Origin: Pseudoscleropodium purum
Taxonomy: Eukaryota > Streptophyta > Bryopsida > Hypnales > Brachytheciaceae
Assembly: GCA_963969395.1 (NCBI GenBank)
Contig: OZ017804.1
Coordinates: 6,882,001-6,946,000, forward strand
Direction: 5' to 3'
DNA: 64,000 nucleotides
The position numbers and the translations under genes are program-made. The notes under the pieces are model-generated. The model saw only the letters and a program-made list of their open reading frames with translations, searched no databases and was not told where the DNA came from. The first letter of the stretch is position 1. The number at the start of each line of letters is the position of its first letter. This document shows, piece after piece, positions 1 to 12,879 of this stretch.

Positions 1-855
1 GAAGAAGCTCCAAGACAAGAGCTCATGCTCTTCCCTGTGGTTGACATCGGAGCTTCCCCAGAACGCGAGCAACACTTCACCTGCGAGCGATTTCGGAAAT
101 TCGTAATTGGAAATGAGCAGTTGAGGTTGCAGGGGTTTGGGATTTGATCCGTTCACCATCCTGACTTCCAGTGTTTGAGATGAGCTGGTGAAATCAATCC
201 AAGCCGTGAAAATTCTCCCATTGGAAAAATACGTGCAATGCGTGTCGTTGCCACATAGGTTGTGTGTGTACCCTTCGACATCGTATTCGTAGGGAAGGTT
301 TCTGGCCACCCTGATGAAGTTGTTGCTGGGCTCCTTGCGGTTAATCGAACTATAGTCTGTGTCAAAACGGATATGAAATCCTGGGGGAGTCAATGCGTAG
401 TGAGTATTTCGAAACGACGTGCAGGCCCCGAACGTTCCCACTTGGGAGACTACATCATGCATGGTAGTCATGGGTACGTTTTGGTGAAAGACAAAGACGA
501 ACCCACTCCCGTCCAAGGGGTTGTTACTGTTATCCCAAGGCAAGCCGTGTGTCGTGAACGTGAAGGAGAATGAGGTGCTGAAGGAAGCCACGCTCCCAGT
601 TGCTGCATTCCGAATGCGGACCGGTTTCCCAAAAAACATCGCTCCACAAGATCCTTTGGAAGCTGGCGTCCTGGCCCCTTCGTTGATGATGTAGGAACGA
701 TTGGCGAGATCGTACGCAGCATCTCCAAATGCGAAGAAATCGCCATTTGATTCAGGCGAGAAAGAGGGGAATGCGATTTGCGTGTCTGCAGCTGCAGCTG
801 AAAGAAGGAACGGAAAAAGGAACAGGAGACGCAGAACTGATTTTGGAGAAAACAT
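1..855 (-). CDS. L-type lectin receptor-like kinase, 5' part (lectin ectodomain), cut by the window edge
   Basis: The frame is open from an ATG at 855 down to base 1 (285 codons, no stop), so the gene continues beyond the left edge. It begins with a hydrophobic signal peptide (MFSPKSVLRLLFLFPFLLSA) and continues as a legume-lectin (L-type) domain. Visible landmarks are DGSGFVFVF, FDTDYSSINRKEPSNNF (Asp/Asn positions of the metal/carbohydrate site) and YEYDVEGYTHNLCGNDTHC. It aligns without gaps to the ectodomain of the complete LecRK at 17963-19109, which shows it is a tandem paralog. Family knowledge: LecRKs are plasma-membrane receptors that bind extracellular ligands through the lectin domain and signal through a cytoplasmic Ser/Thr kinase. 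The transmembrane and kinase parts lie outside the window, so whether this copy is intact cannot be judged. The in-phase TTG codons upstream of 855 are not used as starts here. Confidence 0.85.
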   Translation of the reverse strand, partial: MFSPKSVLRLLFLFPFLLSAAAADTQIAFPSFSPESNGDFFAFGDAAYDLANRSYIINEGARTPASKGSCGAMFFGKPVRIRNAATGSVASFSTSFSFTFTTHGLPWDNSNNPLDGSGFVFVFHQNVPMTTMHDVVSQVGTFGACTSFRNTHYALTPPGFHIRFDTDYSSINRKEPSNNFIRVARNLPYEYDVEGYTHNLCGNDTHCTYFSNGRIFTAWIDFTSSSQTLEVRMVNGSNPKPLQPQLLISNYEFPKSLAGEVLLAFWGSSDVNHREEHELLSWSFF

Positions 856-2160
856 TGAATCAATCAATGCTGCGAGTCGTGTGACTAGAATATGTCGATG
901 TTAATTGCTCGCACCTCCAAGCTGCCTAATTCCACGGATTTCGAGCTAACGCAAGCTGGCTGGGGGACGAACGCTGATCTGGTTCAGGCCTGAACACAGT
1001 CCTGCTGTCTCGTTTGCTCGCTGTTTACAACCGAGTTGACGGCTTTACGCTAGCTCACCCTGAACAACGTTCCCAACTCATCATCCCCAATAGCAGGCTA
1101 ATTTCCCCGAATCTTCGCACCTCTTTAACGCTCAAATCCAGTTACTGATGTTCCCGATGACGAAGAGGACTCGTCGTGCCTTCGAAATCCTTTTGGAGTT
1201 CCTGTCGTGGCTTGTTGGCTGCTTCGATGTTACCCTCAATTTTGGGTGTCAATCTGATATATCTGGACGTGACTTGAACTGGGTCTCTCGAACCTTGCAA
1301 TCTGATTCATGTCTCATCAGAATGAACTTAAATAACTTGCGAGGGTGGCAACCTCATGACCAAGGTGGTGAACTGCGGCTAGGGCTACCCAAAGTTGACC
1401 TATGCAAGAGCGCATGAGCACAGATATACATGCCACGTTGTTTGAGCCAGCAACTTGGACAGTACTACGACAATTTTAGGGTCAATTGAATGGGCACCAG
1501 AGCAAGCAACATGGAACGTCAATTGGGTTAAATTGTCGGTATTCCAAGATTTTAGCACCTTTCCACACGTTCTGAGACATTAACCAATCGCATCCCAGAT
1601 TTGATGCTTTTATGTACAAATATGTCACAACTTTTGGCACTAGCATCATACAAATTTAAGAAAATTGACCACATGCACGGTGGATCAATTGCACTTTCTA
1701 GCTTGGACCTCTACATATACTTTGTTGCCTAAAAGTTTTGAAGAGCTCGTTATCATTGACCCTTTAGCACACTAACCTCCATATTTTGGATGATGAATGG
1801 AGGACTTGGAGACACTATTTAGTCCAAATAACTTTTCATTCATCCAATGTACTACTTGAATGTTGAAAAGACAACCTTTCTTCATGACCAATTTTATGAA
1901 ATTGTCGTAACTAATATTCATGTACAAAGATTTATTAAACAAAAATGTACCTAAACTCAAAAAAAGGTTGAGGCATTTAAGGGTTAAACCATCACACTTG
2001 ATTACATGCTCAAGGTATGAACCTTCCCTCCCAACTCTTACATTTGAGTAATTGTAAGGAGTATTGTATATTTCATTATTTGAGCACGATTTTGAAGCAA
2101 TTAGTACAAATCTCTACAAAATAGGACTTATCTAGATTTATATTTCAAGCTTTGCTAGCA
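1..2160. repeat. Left copy of a segmental (tandem) duplication carrying the LecRK 5' end
   Basis: This matches about 18251-20110 in the same order: lectin-coding exon, then promoter/5' region, then upstream intergenic sequence. Shared landmarks beyond the coding sequence are the string around GCTGGCTGGGG (955 and 19188), CCCTGAACAACGTTCCCAAC (1059 and 19280), CATGCCACGTTGTTTGAGCC (1429 and 19593) and GCAAGCAACATGGAACGTCA (1503 and 19668). Similarity fades near 2160/20110. Coding and upstream similarity together indicate duplication of a whole gene with its promoter, not retroposition. Confidence 0.8.
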
Positions 2161-5100
2161 TAGTATCAATTGTCAAAGTTTTAGAATTTTGCCATTTTAC
2201 TCCCTAGGGATACTTTATTGAAACATGTACTTTGAAGTCCAATGGAGGATTCAGGACACTCAAATGTGATTCAATCCATAATTTGGAGTTGAGTGTGAAT
2301 CCATTTTCATTATGTTTGAAGATATTGCTAGTCTAATGCCATTGAATTTTGAAAAGATCATGATGCAAACTGATCCAATCTAAGTTCAAGGGTATGAAAA
2401 GGGGGAGAGAAGTTTGGCCTTTTCATTCTATTCTAATCTATGTGAGCTTGTTGTTTTTCCTTCTATACTCATTTGATGTCTTTTGCATTTCTCTAAGCTT
2501 CTTTTACAATGTCTTTTCTTCCTAAATCAAAGTCTATCCTCAAGGATCACCTAGATCATGTTGATTAAAAAGTAGAGCGGCTTAAAGAAAAGCTCTTGTT
2601 GTTTGATTTAGATTCTATTAAGGTGCTTCTAAATGAGGTGGTTGGAAAAATATAGAATGGATGAAGGAAGTAACTCCGGACTTCTACCAAATGGAGCTAT
2701 GCATGGGTCTAGAGATTCAGCCAATATCCTACATTGATTAGATTTGAACCACAACAACAAGAGGTGCCTAGATCTACCTTAGAAGATTGGATTCTTCAAA
2801 ACCTCATTTCTCATGAGGACTAGCTTGAATACAATAATTGGAAAGGCCACTACTAGAAGGATAATGTTCATCTTGTATGAGGAAGAGGAAACTATTGAAA
2901 TCATCAAGCATATGCCATCTGCGGAGTGGCACCTAAATTTATCCTTGTATCAAGTGGAATATAAGAATTCAATCTCGTATTGGGCTGAGCACAACAATTC
3001 TCCCAAATTAAGTGGACTACCGTACCACTAGCAATGTGAATCAAATATACCAACATTGGAATTAGTTTAGCTTTGTAGGTGGCCTTCAATTTCCAATAGA
3101 TGATGACACCAATTACAATGGCTCTGGATATTAGTTTTGTAAGTGCTAGTCTAGTAGTATGTTTTGGTAAAATTTTGTAAATATTGGATAGCAACTAATG
3201 TACATATTCTTAAGCTAATTTTTAGCATGTCTTCGAATTTTCATTGCAAGTAACATATCTTGTAATTGAAGTATGTTCAAGTGGTCTTGTTTTGCCAGCT
3301 AGCCTACAATTCAAATTGAACTGTAATTGGTGAGATGGGCTTGTGGACTTGTCATCCTATATATGAAATTTTCCATTGAATTTTCATTGTAAGCTTTTGC
3401 ATGGTTTGAATGGCCACCTCTAAAGCTTTGAGTATTTGTCAATATTTCTAATTTGCATTCTATTAATAATTGTTGACATTGTTGAATAAAATGAGCTTAC
3501 TTTGAGATTATTGATTCAAATGAGTATGACTTAACTTTGAGATTGAGATTGCCAATTCAATCTCAATTTGAGATTGGTGATTCAAGTTTACTTTTAGGTG
3601 TTTTTTTGTGACAATAGTGTATCCCACCATCAATAAGTTCAAACAATAGTGACAATAAGTGATTAATATTCAATGTGGTATGCAAGTGTATGCTAATGTG
3701 GCTTCAAAATTAGATCACCATAATTCTCCAAAACTTAAATGATTTGTAGAAATGCAACATAAATAGGTGATCTACTATAAGAAATCCGCATTTTTCGTAA
3801 CAAACCAAAAAACATAGTAAGTAAGTTAATTTGGACTTTAGCTATGTGAACAAGGATGTTTAAAAAAATTCATCAAATTGGACATGCCAAAAAACATGGT
3901 TTGATTTCAAGAAAAATTTAGAAAACGTCACTAAAAACATAGTCTTTGAAGGTCATGAAAAGTTGTCATGTGCTTACCACTTGGCTCCCACATCAATGCC
4001 AATGGAACAAACAATGCTATATCAACAACTTTTTCATCTAAGCCTTGATAACATCATCAATGCACTAGATCCTAAATCTTATTAATTTAGAAGTTTATTG
4101 TAACATTGTTCTATAAAAAGTATTTGCCTTATGTAATCACAAGGATTCTTGTTGCAATCAAAAATGACTTAAGAATGAAGAAAGTCATAAAATGATAAAA
4201 GCAAGTAAGCTTATCACCTGCAAATTCACCCTATTGACAACTCACAATGTAATAAAGAAGATGAAGATGAGTGAGCTCGTCATCGCATATTCTCCGACTA
4301 AATTAAAATTATTTAAGAGCTAAAGAAGTTGTAGTCGTATCTATTCTTTAAGTTTAAATGTCAAATCTCATGTATCATCATAAAACTGTTTTTTATTGAC
4401 CTATATTGTATGGTTCTAGATTGTTTAGAAAATTAGTACAATTTTCTATTTAAAAAAAAATTTCAACTCCTTTTAACACTTCGTTCAGCTTCTATGACCA
4501 TCCAAAATTTTGGCCTTGAGAAAAGAGGGCAACAAACCCTTCTTTATTTTGTCACTCATAACTCACTCATACAAATTCCAAATAAAATGAGTGATAACTT
4601 TATAAAAATTCAACACAATTTTTCACTTTCACCAAATTTCATTGCAAATAAAAGACCTTTCTTGTCTTCTATGGCTAGTCGAAATCTCTACCCTTTGCAT
4701 AAAAATCAACAGATTTCCTTCCATTCAAACTAGCACAACTTTTGATTGACAACTTCAAATCAAGCAAGTGAGATCAATTTGAAAATACAACATTATAATA
4801 CACATTTTCATTAAATTTCATTTCAAAATTCTCCTAATACAATATACTATGACCTCTTAAACTTTTGGACCTTCCAAGCAATAACAAGAGAGACAATGAA
4901 TAATGCTCTCTTTTTCCTCTACCTTATCTTCTACTTAAAACATGCAAGTCAAGTAGATTTCAGCCCACATTTTGACTAAGTGGTTCTCATATCAACTAAA
5001 GTTCATCTAGTCTGACTATAAAATTAAAGTCTAATCTTTAGTTAGAAGACAAAATTACTAGAAAGCAAATTATTTGAATGTTTTTCTTGTACAACTATAC

Positions 5101-5429
5101 AAATACAAAATTATTTTATAAAAACACTTCAAGTATGAAATGAAGAACTAAAAACTAATATATATCTAATAAAGTTAAAAAATTAGAATTTCAAGAAAAA
5201 TTCCACTCCATTTGCAAGAACTTGAAAATGCGTTTGATAATCGCTACAACATATTTTATACGATCCACCTTAGTTAAAAGATTCATCAGCCCACCTAACC
5301 AATGCTGGTGGCTACGACTTCTTTTTATAAATCCGATCATACAATAGTATTGATTGTCATTGAAACCTTCAATATACCCTCTGTAGATAAACAAGTTGGA
5401 TGTTAAGGCCGCCAATTTTTGGTGTTATT
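2161..5429. other. AT-rich intergenic stretch, no gene supported
   Basis: No reading frame longer than about 96 codons, and none resembling a known protein. A sequence at about 2520-3030 reads partly like degraded coding DNA (several short open stretches in one frame, broken by stops), but I cannot assign it to a family. At 3773 the string CTACTATAAGAAA resembles a decayed CACTA-type tip, with no partner seen. The rest is low-complexity AT-rich sequence. Confidence 0.5.
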
Positions 5430-7165
5430 TTTGATAAAGTGAGGATTATGTGAGGTTGATTGTTAGTCTATGGGCCAATTTGGGTGTTTTTGTGTGTTTG
5501 TTAATGTCCAAGTTGTCATTCTTTTGAGTTTATTTTGTCAATGGCCATTGGTGTGTGTGAACCTAAGTTGGATGTTTGAGTTGTTTGACTGGTTTGTTTT
5601 GCCAAATTGGTAGTCAAATTAGTTGAATATTTTAAGTTAGTGGGAAATCCAACTAGGCAGGTGAGTGGTGAGTGGTATGAGGTGTTAAGCCGAATTGCAT
5701 GAAGGCTGGTAGGTGAGTGAATTTATCAGTTGAATGTATACTGTATGGGATCCAAATGGGTGGTTGGTTTTCAGTTGACTTTCCCTGCCGAGTTGGTAAC
5801 TGCCATGGATCGTCTCTTAAGTCCAATTTGAAGTTCATTTGTTTTTTACCCGCTGTTGAATGAAGTCTAGTGTGAGTCCCAGTCGGTGAAGGCTGTGTAA
5901 TTTGTTTTGCTGTGTTTGCATTCTTTGTGTGTATGTTTTCTTTTGTGTTTGTTTTCCCAATTGAGAGTTGTGTGAGTGTTGGTCCAAGTTTGGCTCGGTG
6001 TGAGTTTGTGTTTGTGTCCAAGTCGGAATGTTGCGTGCTAGTGCATGGCAGCATGATGTGCAAATGGGATGTTGGAGACAATATCCTAGTTGGAAATTGA
6101 TATGTGCTAAGTGTTGAGATTACGAGTAGGTGGAAGTTGAACAATTTGGAATGTGAGCAGCAAAGTGGAAATGGAGCTTAGTGGAAGCGGTGGAGATTGT
6201 AAATCCTAGTTGGAAATTATAGTGTCATGACGATGGAATGTACTAATTGGAGAGTTGATTAGAGCTTAATAGATAGATCAGGAATTTAGATGATGAACAA
6301 TATTGTTAAATCTGTAACGGTGACTTAATCACCAATTCAGAATTTAAATGAAAATGTAATTCAACCAAGTTGGTGTTGAGTGTATGTGGAGTGCTTAATG
6401 TTGTATTCAAATTGTGTGAATGTATGAGATTAAAATGTTGAGAATTGGAGATGTGCCAAATCGGATATTATTTGCAGTTGTTTGTGGATAATTTAATCCA
6501 AATTGTGTTGTGAATGCCATTGTAGTATAACCGGTGAGAAGTCCAAATTGTGAATCAGTCGAATGAATTTTGGTTATACTTTAATGTGTGTGTGTTGGTA
6601 GAATTAAACGTTTGTTTAATTCCAAATTGGGATGTTGAGAGTTAAATTGCAAACATTACAAATCGGAGTTTCATGTAGTATTTGAATGTTGTCGAGGTTG
6701 CCGAGTTGGTATGATCTGTGAGTTATGTACGAATACCAAATCGGAAGTCGGAGTCCACACTGTCCTGCGACAGTGCTGTGACGGCTTATAAACCAAATTG
6801 GGAGAGAAGGCTGAATACCGAGTTGGTAAAATATTAAAAATATTAAAAAATAAATAAAAAGATAACAAAGCTGAGAAGACTATAAATGAAGAAAGAAAGA
6901 ATGTAAACGATAAAGGAAGACAAAAAAGAAAAGATGAAGAAGATCCAAATTGGGAGCAAATTCTTACCTTTGTGGCTTTTAAGAGTGGAGTGACAAATTT
7001 GGCAATTAGACTTACCGTGAGGATAACAATATTGCATGTGGTTAAGGAATTTCTTTTATAAATCTTGGTTGCAATGACCTATTAGGCATGGAATTAGAGT
7101 CAAATCCTATTTGATTAGCCTCCTCCGGAACGAACTATACTAGTTGGGTAAATCCAAATTAGGTT
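5430..7165. repeat. Region densely dotted with a CCAAATTGG / CCGAGTTGG-like motif
   Basis: This segment is TG-rich and unlike its neighbours. A short motif, CCRARTTGG with variants such as CCAAATCGGA and CTAGTTGGAA, recurs about 20 times at irregular spacing. Examples lie near 5600, 5787, 6087, 6206, 6367, 6455, 6541, 6623, 6701, 6736, 6792, 6814, 6943 and 7147. The central form CCAAATTGG is a near-palindrome. The open frames over this region (163 codons on the minus strand at 5653-6144, for example) are compositionally biased and match no family, so I do not call a gene. Possibly the body of a non-autonomous DNA element with repeated protein-binding sites (inference). Confidence 0.5.
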
Positions 7166-7770
7166 CCAACATCCTTCTACACCCTCTAAATGTCACTTTT
7201 CGGCTATTGAACTAATGAACTCAACATATTTGACTTGCAATAAGATCACCAACGTTCAAGCATCAAACTAAAGGTTCTCGTGCCATTTTTGTTCTACTCA
7301 AGTCTACTTTGGTAGGCAAGAAGGTTTAGCTTCATCTTGAGGACATTCATGTAGCAATGCAAAACCTAGAGACAAAAGAGGTACGATGACTTGGCAATTG
7401 TAACAATGAAAACTCAAATTCCAATTCCAATTGAATTTCATCATCTTATGGTTGAAAAAAAAACACTTTAATTCAATATACTAAAATTTAAAGTAAAAAC
7501 AAAAACAAAATATACCAAAATGATGAAGCTCTTAGGTGATTGTGTCTTTTTAAATAGATGTACTGTGTTCTAATAAGAAGGCATTACTTTAAAGCTATTT
7601 AAAATGATGTTATACCTTTTATCTATATTTTATAATCAAATCTATTAAAATAACATATTAATATGTGTTTTTATATTATGTATGCATATACAAAGCGACA
7701 AAGTGCAGATGACTTCATGGATAGGCAGATGGGCAAACTAGTGAATAATTCCACAAATGGCATTTGCTAC
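7166..7770. other. AT-rich intergenic stretch
   Basis: No gene or recognisable element seen. It connects the motif-rich region to the tandem repeat that follows. Confidence 0.4.
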
Positions 7771-8460
7771 TTCAATATTTTGAGTTTGAAGGCATGTAAT
7801 ATATCGCTAGAAAGGTCTTCAAAATACCTTTTCAATGTATATCACACACATCCAAACTCAAAAAATTGAAATCACAAATGACAAAAGAAGTTGGTTACAA
7901 GTGCATAGTGGCTGTTAGACTAATTGTTCCCTAAGCCGTTTACCCATTTGCCCTCCCATCTACCTATTGTATAGGTGGACAATTGGGCAAATGCCCATTA
8001 TAAAATAGCAATAAACTTCATTTGTCATTTTTGATTAGAATTTTTTTGATTTGAAGGTGTGTGATATACTATTAAAAAGGTCTTGAAAATACCTTTTTAA
8101 CGATATATCACATATCTCCAAGCTCCAAAAACTACAATTACAAATGGAAAAACAAACTAATTGCACATATAGAGTAGCTATTGAACCAATTGTCCACCCG
8201 TCTGCTTCTCAACCTTCTCATTTGCCTATCAAATAGGTAGACAGTTGGGGAGACACCCACAATAAATTAACAATAAATTTTATTTGTCATTTTAGACTTT
8301 TTTTTTGAATTTGGGGGCATATGATATATTGTTGAGAAGGTCTTAAAAATAACTTTGCAATGGTATATCAAGCAGCTGCAATTACAAATGACAAATGAAG
8401 CTGGCTCCAAGGTAGAGTGGGTGTCCGACCAAATGTCCATCTAGTTCAATATCCAATTGG
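7771..8460. repeat. Degenerate tandem repeat, about 260-bp unit, roughly 2.5-3 copies
   Basis: Three successive units share the order: TTTGAGTTTGAAGGCATGTA-like start (7780, 8046, 8303), then AAAGGTCTT...AAAATACCTTTT, then a palindrome-like ATATCACA, then ACAAATGACAAA, then GGTGGACAATTGGGCAAATG-like text (7973, 8234). The units differ by many substitutions, so the array is old. No coding potential was seen. Confidence 0.65.
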
Positions 8461-8599
8461 TTGCCTAACCATCCCTCATCCATTAAAACATTAAATTCCA
8501 AAAAAGTAAGTATCTACTTTTAGAGACTCCTATCCACTGCTTCAAATACTGAATGTAGCATTCATGTATGAATGTGTAATTCAAGTGAAATTTTCACTC

Positions 8600-9520
8600 A
8601 TTTAACCCCTAAAGGACCTGCCCAGACTATGTTTTTTGGTTGTATAGAAATTTTAGGCAGGCAATTGTGATTAGAAATTTTATATTTTAGGGTAAAATTT
8701 TAATAAAAGGTATAGACAAGGAATATCTTCTATATGCAACAAATTTCATGACATTTGGAAATAGGAGTAAAAAATTATAGCCTAATATGTTATTTTTTTT
8801 TGTAACTAAGCAGTTTGGATAGATTAGAAAAAATCACTTTTTTTATAAACCAAAATTTGAAATTGGGTTTCTAGACTTATGTATACAAGGAATACTTTGA
8901 ATCATTCCATTTTGATCAACAAGTCAAAAGTTATGAGGATTTTTGTTTGCAAGCAATTATAGATTTCCTACTCTAAAATAAACTTTGAAATCGTTTATCT
9001 TACCCAATTTTCAATATTTTTGGAAAAATAAAGTCCAAGGATATAAATTGCTTATTATAACATTTCAACTATTGGGATTGGCATTTTTCAATTCCATAAT
9101 TAAATTCTTAATAATTTAGTATTTTGAATCATTCTCTACTATTACCTACTTACTATTTTTTTTCTATATGTTGTACTATTCCAAATGATCTGAAAATTTT
9201 CAAGCATTAGACCAACTTGTCTAGGAAAAATAATATAAAGAAGCACCACCATTCTGGTCATTTTTTCATAGAAAATTGAGCTTATGAAGTGTAGCTGCCC
9301 AGTTTTTTGTAGAGTTGAAAAAATGGTTTTGGTGAATTTGAATGCTTATATCTTATGATCCACACGGTGGAATTTTTTGATATTTTTACCACATGTTTTC
9401 AAGTCATCATACTACAAGATCCTACAGTTATATGTGTCCAAATTTTTTGCCCCAAAATATAGTAGTTGTACTAAAAATGGTAGTTTTGGAGCATTTTTGG
9501 TAAATACATAGTCATGGAAT
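8600..9520 (+). repeat. Dispersed repeat, copy 1 (uninterrupted)
   Basis: Related to 11700-12700 (same strand) and 14976-15625 (opposite strand). Shared landmarks include ATTCCATTTTGATCAA (8902), TTTGAAAT...TTATCTTACCCAATTTTC (8985), TTAAATTCTTAATAATTTAG (9101), ATTCTCTACTATT (9130) and TAGTTTTGGAGCATTTTTGG (9481). This copy has the uninterrupted form of the site where copy 2 carries a MITE (about 9127). No coding capacity was recognised. Confidence 0.7.
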
Positions 9521-11699
9521 TTTAGAGGTTAAACCTGCAAACCCTATACCTTAAATCCCAAGCCCTAACCCTAAACTTTATATTACTTATAAATTTCCTT
9601 AAGACATTGATGCAATAAGTGGAATATGTTTGACCTTCAATTTCTTTTAAATATAATTATCAAACAATACTACAAATGTAGATGTCAATGATTTAATTAT
9701 TTTTTGTTTGAATATGATCTTGGTTTTTTTCATTAATTATTATGTGATAGTTGTACAAATATGGAATATGCAATTATAAACTATAGTGTTTATTTAAGTT
9801 TGTTGAAAAGAACATTGATAGTTTGAGACACTAAGGTATGCATAGTACAAGCAATTGTATTATTTTTTTATTCTATTAGAGGATATTACTAAATACACTC
9901 TAACTTTCTATCATAATTTTGACAAAATCATTTGTACATGCATTATTTCTTATTGTTATCCAAATTGTTACCACATTATTTTGGCTACAAATTTGTGGCA
10001 TACATTTATAACTCTATTTATACATAAATATTTGTTCTTTTTACTTCATATTAAGAATAGTATTGAATTTTTTTTTATAAAGTATGTGAAATTCTTTTGT
10101 AAAGTCTAGAAATTTTTTTGTAAAATTCTTTGAAATGAAACCTATTTGTAAGCAATAACATAGTAGACGTGCTTGCCCCAATTGTTAGTTTCAAGGTACT
10201 TGTACTACATAGTGCCATTGTGCAAGATTTTAGAATATAACATTTTTTTAGATGTTACAATTAGTTGTGATGACAGTAATACATGTTGAAACTTGTACTA
10301 CATTAAATTACAATAAAGTGATTAAAGCATTTTTAATAGCATTGTCTAATAGAAAAAATATAATAAAATTGCTTGAACTATACATACTTTGGTGTTTCAA
10401 ACCATCAATGCATTTTCCAACAAACTTAAATAAACACTTTAGGTTAAATTACATGTTCTTTATTTGTACAATTGCCATATAATAATTGATGAAAAAAACC
10501 TAAGATTACATTCAAAACAAAAATAAATAATCATTGAGGTCTGCATATGTAAAGGAATGGAAGATCAAATATATTCTACATATGGCATCAATGTTTCAAA
10601 AAACTTTATAAGTAATGTAAAATTTAGTTTTAGGGTTTAAAATATTGGTTAGAATTTTGTGAGCCCAGTAGTTGTCACCTAAGCCCCAGGATTTCCTTTT
10701 TCTTGCTTTTTTTCATTTCTTATAGTATGTTTCATTCCAAAAGACCTAAAAAGTGTATTAACAATGTATTAGTAGAAGTCCATACAATTATGGTGTGTAA
10801 TTTTTTCAAAATTAATAAGTGTTCTAAATACTTTCATTTACTATTTTCAGAGTCTAATTAGATGTTTTGTATGTCACTTAAGACTTTGAGATAGATTTGG
10901 TCCTTGATAGACAAAGTCATAGAAAACACTTATTCTAGATTATTCTTGGATTTATTTAAATCCGCCAATTCACAAAGACCGCACACCAAAGACTGGAGAG
11001 AGGTGTTTTAGGCTTAAAAACATGCCATGAGCTTAATAGCAAGTTGGTTTGTAAAGATTCCCTCGTACAAAATGATTCTTTTGTAGAGGAATCAAACATA
11101 AGAAGTAATGAATTTAGACCTTTCTAAAATTGATGCAAGTGAACATGTAAACTTGCAATTAGCATTTGGGAACTTCTTAGAGGTTGCCCAAAAAATTTAA
11201 TACTTCTTTGGATTGCAGAAGATGACTCTATGGAAAGTCAATCATGTTTACTGGCAACCCTACTAATACCCTACTTGTATAAAAATCTTTTTTCTCATAT
11301 CAAACACACAAAGTTAGATCAATGCCTTTCAAAATTAATTGGCTATAGCCACTAGCTTAAAAAACTACTCAATTTGGCTTCATTTATTTAATTTGTTAGT
11401 CAAATTAAATAGATTAAGGGTGGATATTTTTTAGAATTGCTATTTGTAGTATTATCCTCCTAGAACTTTTTATGGCAAAATATGAATCTAATGCCTTATA
11501 CTCTCATGCTGTGATTTATGTATCTTGACATTTTTGATGTTCAAAGTCAAATAATTTTTGGCAAAAATTAGATGAAGTGAAATTTTTGATATTAAGAATC
11601 TATAGGGCCAATGATGATGTGGAAATCCTTTAGGATGTCATTGCAAAGCAGCCCTCTATAGTCCTAGTATTTTTTGTAATGCATACAAAGTAATCCTTG
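9521..11699. other. AT-rich intergenic stretch
   Basis: No gene supported. Short AT-rich frames (84 and 76 codons at 9855 and 10252) have no family features and the composition expected by chance. A few CCCTAA-like strings at 9540-9575 resemble the plant telomere unit but are too few and too irregular to call. Confidence 0.45.
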
Positions 11700-12700
11700 T
11701 AATAGTTATCGGTCCAAAATTTGATCCATGCAAAATTACTTTTTGAAAAATTAAAATTTTGAAATTGGTTTTCTAAATTCTTTTACATATATAGAAAGCT
11801 TTTAATCATTCCATTTTAATTGATGAGATGAAAGTTATGAGGAGTTTTAGTTTGCACACAATTATGGATTTTCTGTTCTAAAAGAAACTTTGAAGTCCTT
11901 TATTTAACTCAATTTTCTATATTTTTGGAAAAGAATAAAATCATAGAATGTAGATGGTTTACTGTAACATTACTACCATTGGAAATGACATTTTTTAACT
12001 CCATAACTAAATTCTTAACAATTTAATATTTTAAATCATATGGCCAATTTCATTAAAATGGTGGTATTTCGTTAATTTGGCACTTTAAGCAATTCAAATT
12101 GCATAGTTTGTACTTTTTTTTCCGTACTAGAATCAATACTTGTATTAGATTTTGGAAATCTACATATCTCCTTAATATCTAAAATCTATAGTAATCCTAG
12201 ATTCTTAAAACTCCTCAATTTGATATCTATGTTAGTCCTAGATTTCTGAAATCTAAAATTGACCTAGATGTTAGCAATGTATACTTGTCTTAGATGTCAA
12301 GGTGTGAAAATGGCACATGGAATACCACCATTTTAATGAAATTCACCATTCATTCTCTACTACTTTCTACTTACTATTTTTTCCTATATGTGTACAATTC
12401 CAAATGATCTAAATTTTTTGGAACATGAAACCAACTTGCCTTGAAAAATGAATTGGAAGAAGCACTACCATTTTGTACATTTGTGATTTTGTGAAGTGCT
12501 AACTGTTCAATTTTTGTATGGTCCAAAAAAAAAGCTATGTTAATACAAATTGTTAAAATGTTTTTTTCATCTTTTCAAACTGGTATACTAAAAGATCCTA
12601 TGGTTACATTTGTCTAAAAATATTTTTTTTCTAAAATTTGGTACTTATACTAGAAATGGTAGTTTTGGAGTGTTTTTGGTAAAAAAAATAGTCAAAAACC
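11700..12700 (+). repeat. Dispersed repeat, copy 2, interrupted by a MITE
   Basis: Parallel to 8600-9520: ATTCCATTTTAATTGATGAG (11808), AACTTTGAAGTCCTTTATTT (11886), TAAATTCTTAACAATTTAAT (12007), TTCTCTACTACTTTCTAC (12353) and TAGTTTTGGAGTGTTTTTGG (12660). The 310 bp between 12040 and 12349 are absent from copy 1. Confidence 0.7.
12040..12349. mobile_element. MITE with about 27-bp terminal inverted repeats, TCAT target duplication
   Basis: The left end reads ATGGCCAATTTCATTAAAAT followed by GGTGGTATT. The right end, reverse-complemented, reads ATGGTGAATTTCATTAAAAT followed by GGTGGTATT. The insert is flanked by TCAT on both sides (12036-12039 and 12350-12353). The paralogous repeat at about 9127 shows the empty site with a single TCAT. 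The MITE is non-coding. The superfamily is not certain: a 3-4 bp target duplication would suit several Tc1/PIF-like families. Confidence 0.8.
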
Positions 12701-12879
12701 TATACGGGTTATATAATTAGAGATTTTTGGATTTTTCTTTTTATATATTGAGATCTAAGAAATTGTGAGTCACCAACTACATGTTTAGTACCATTAGAAA
12801 GATCTCCATGAGGAAGGGTGCATCGACTTTGTTTCATAGTATTTGGGCCTATATATGGTATAAAAGACTAAAAGTTATT

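Noticed and set aside
9535..9580. Interstitial telomere repeat (CCCTAAA)
   Set aside because: Only two or three imperfect units are present, which is expected by chance in such sequence.
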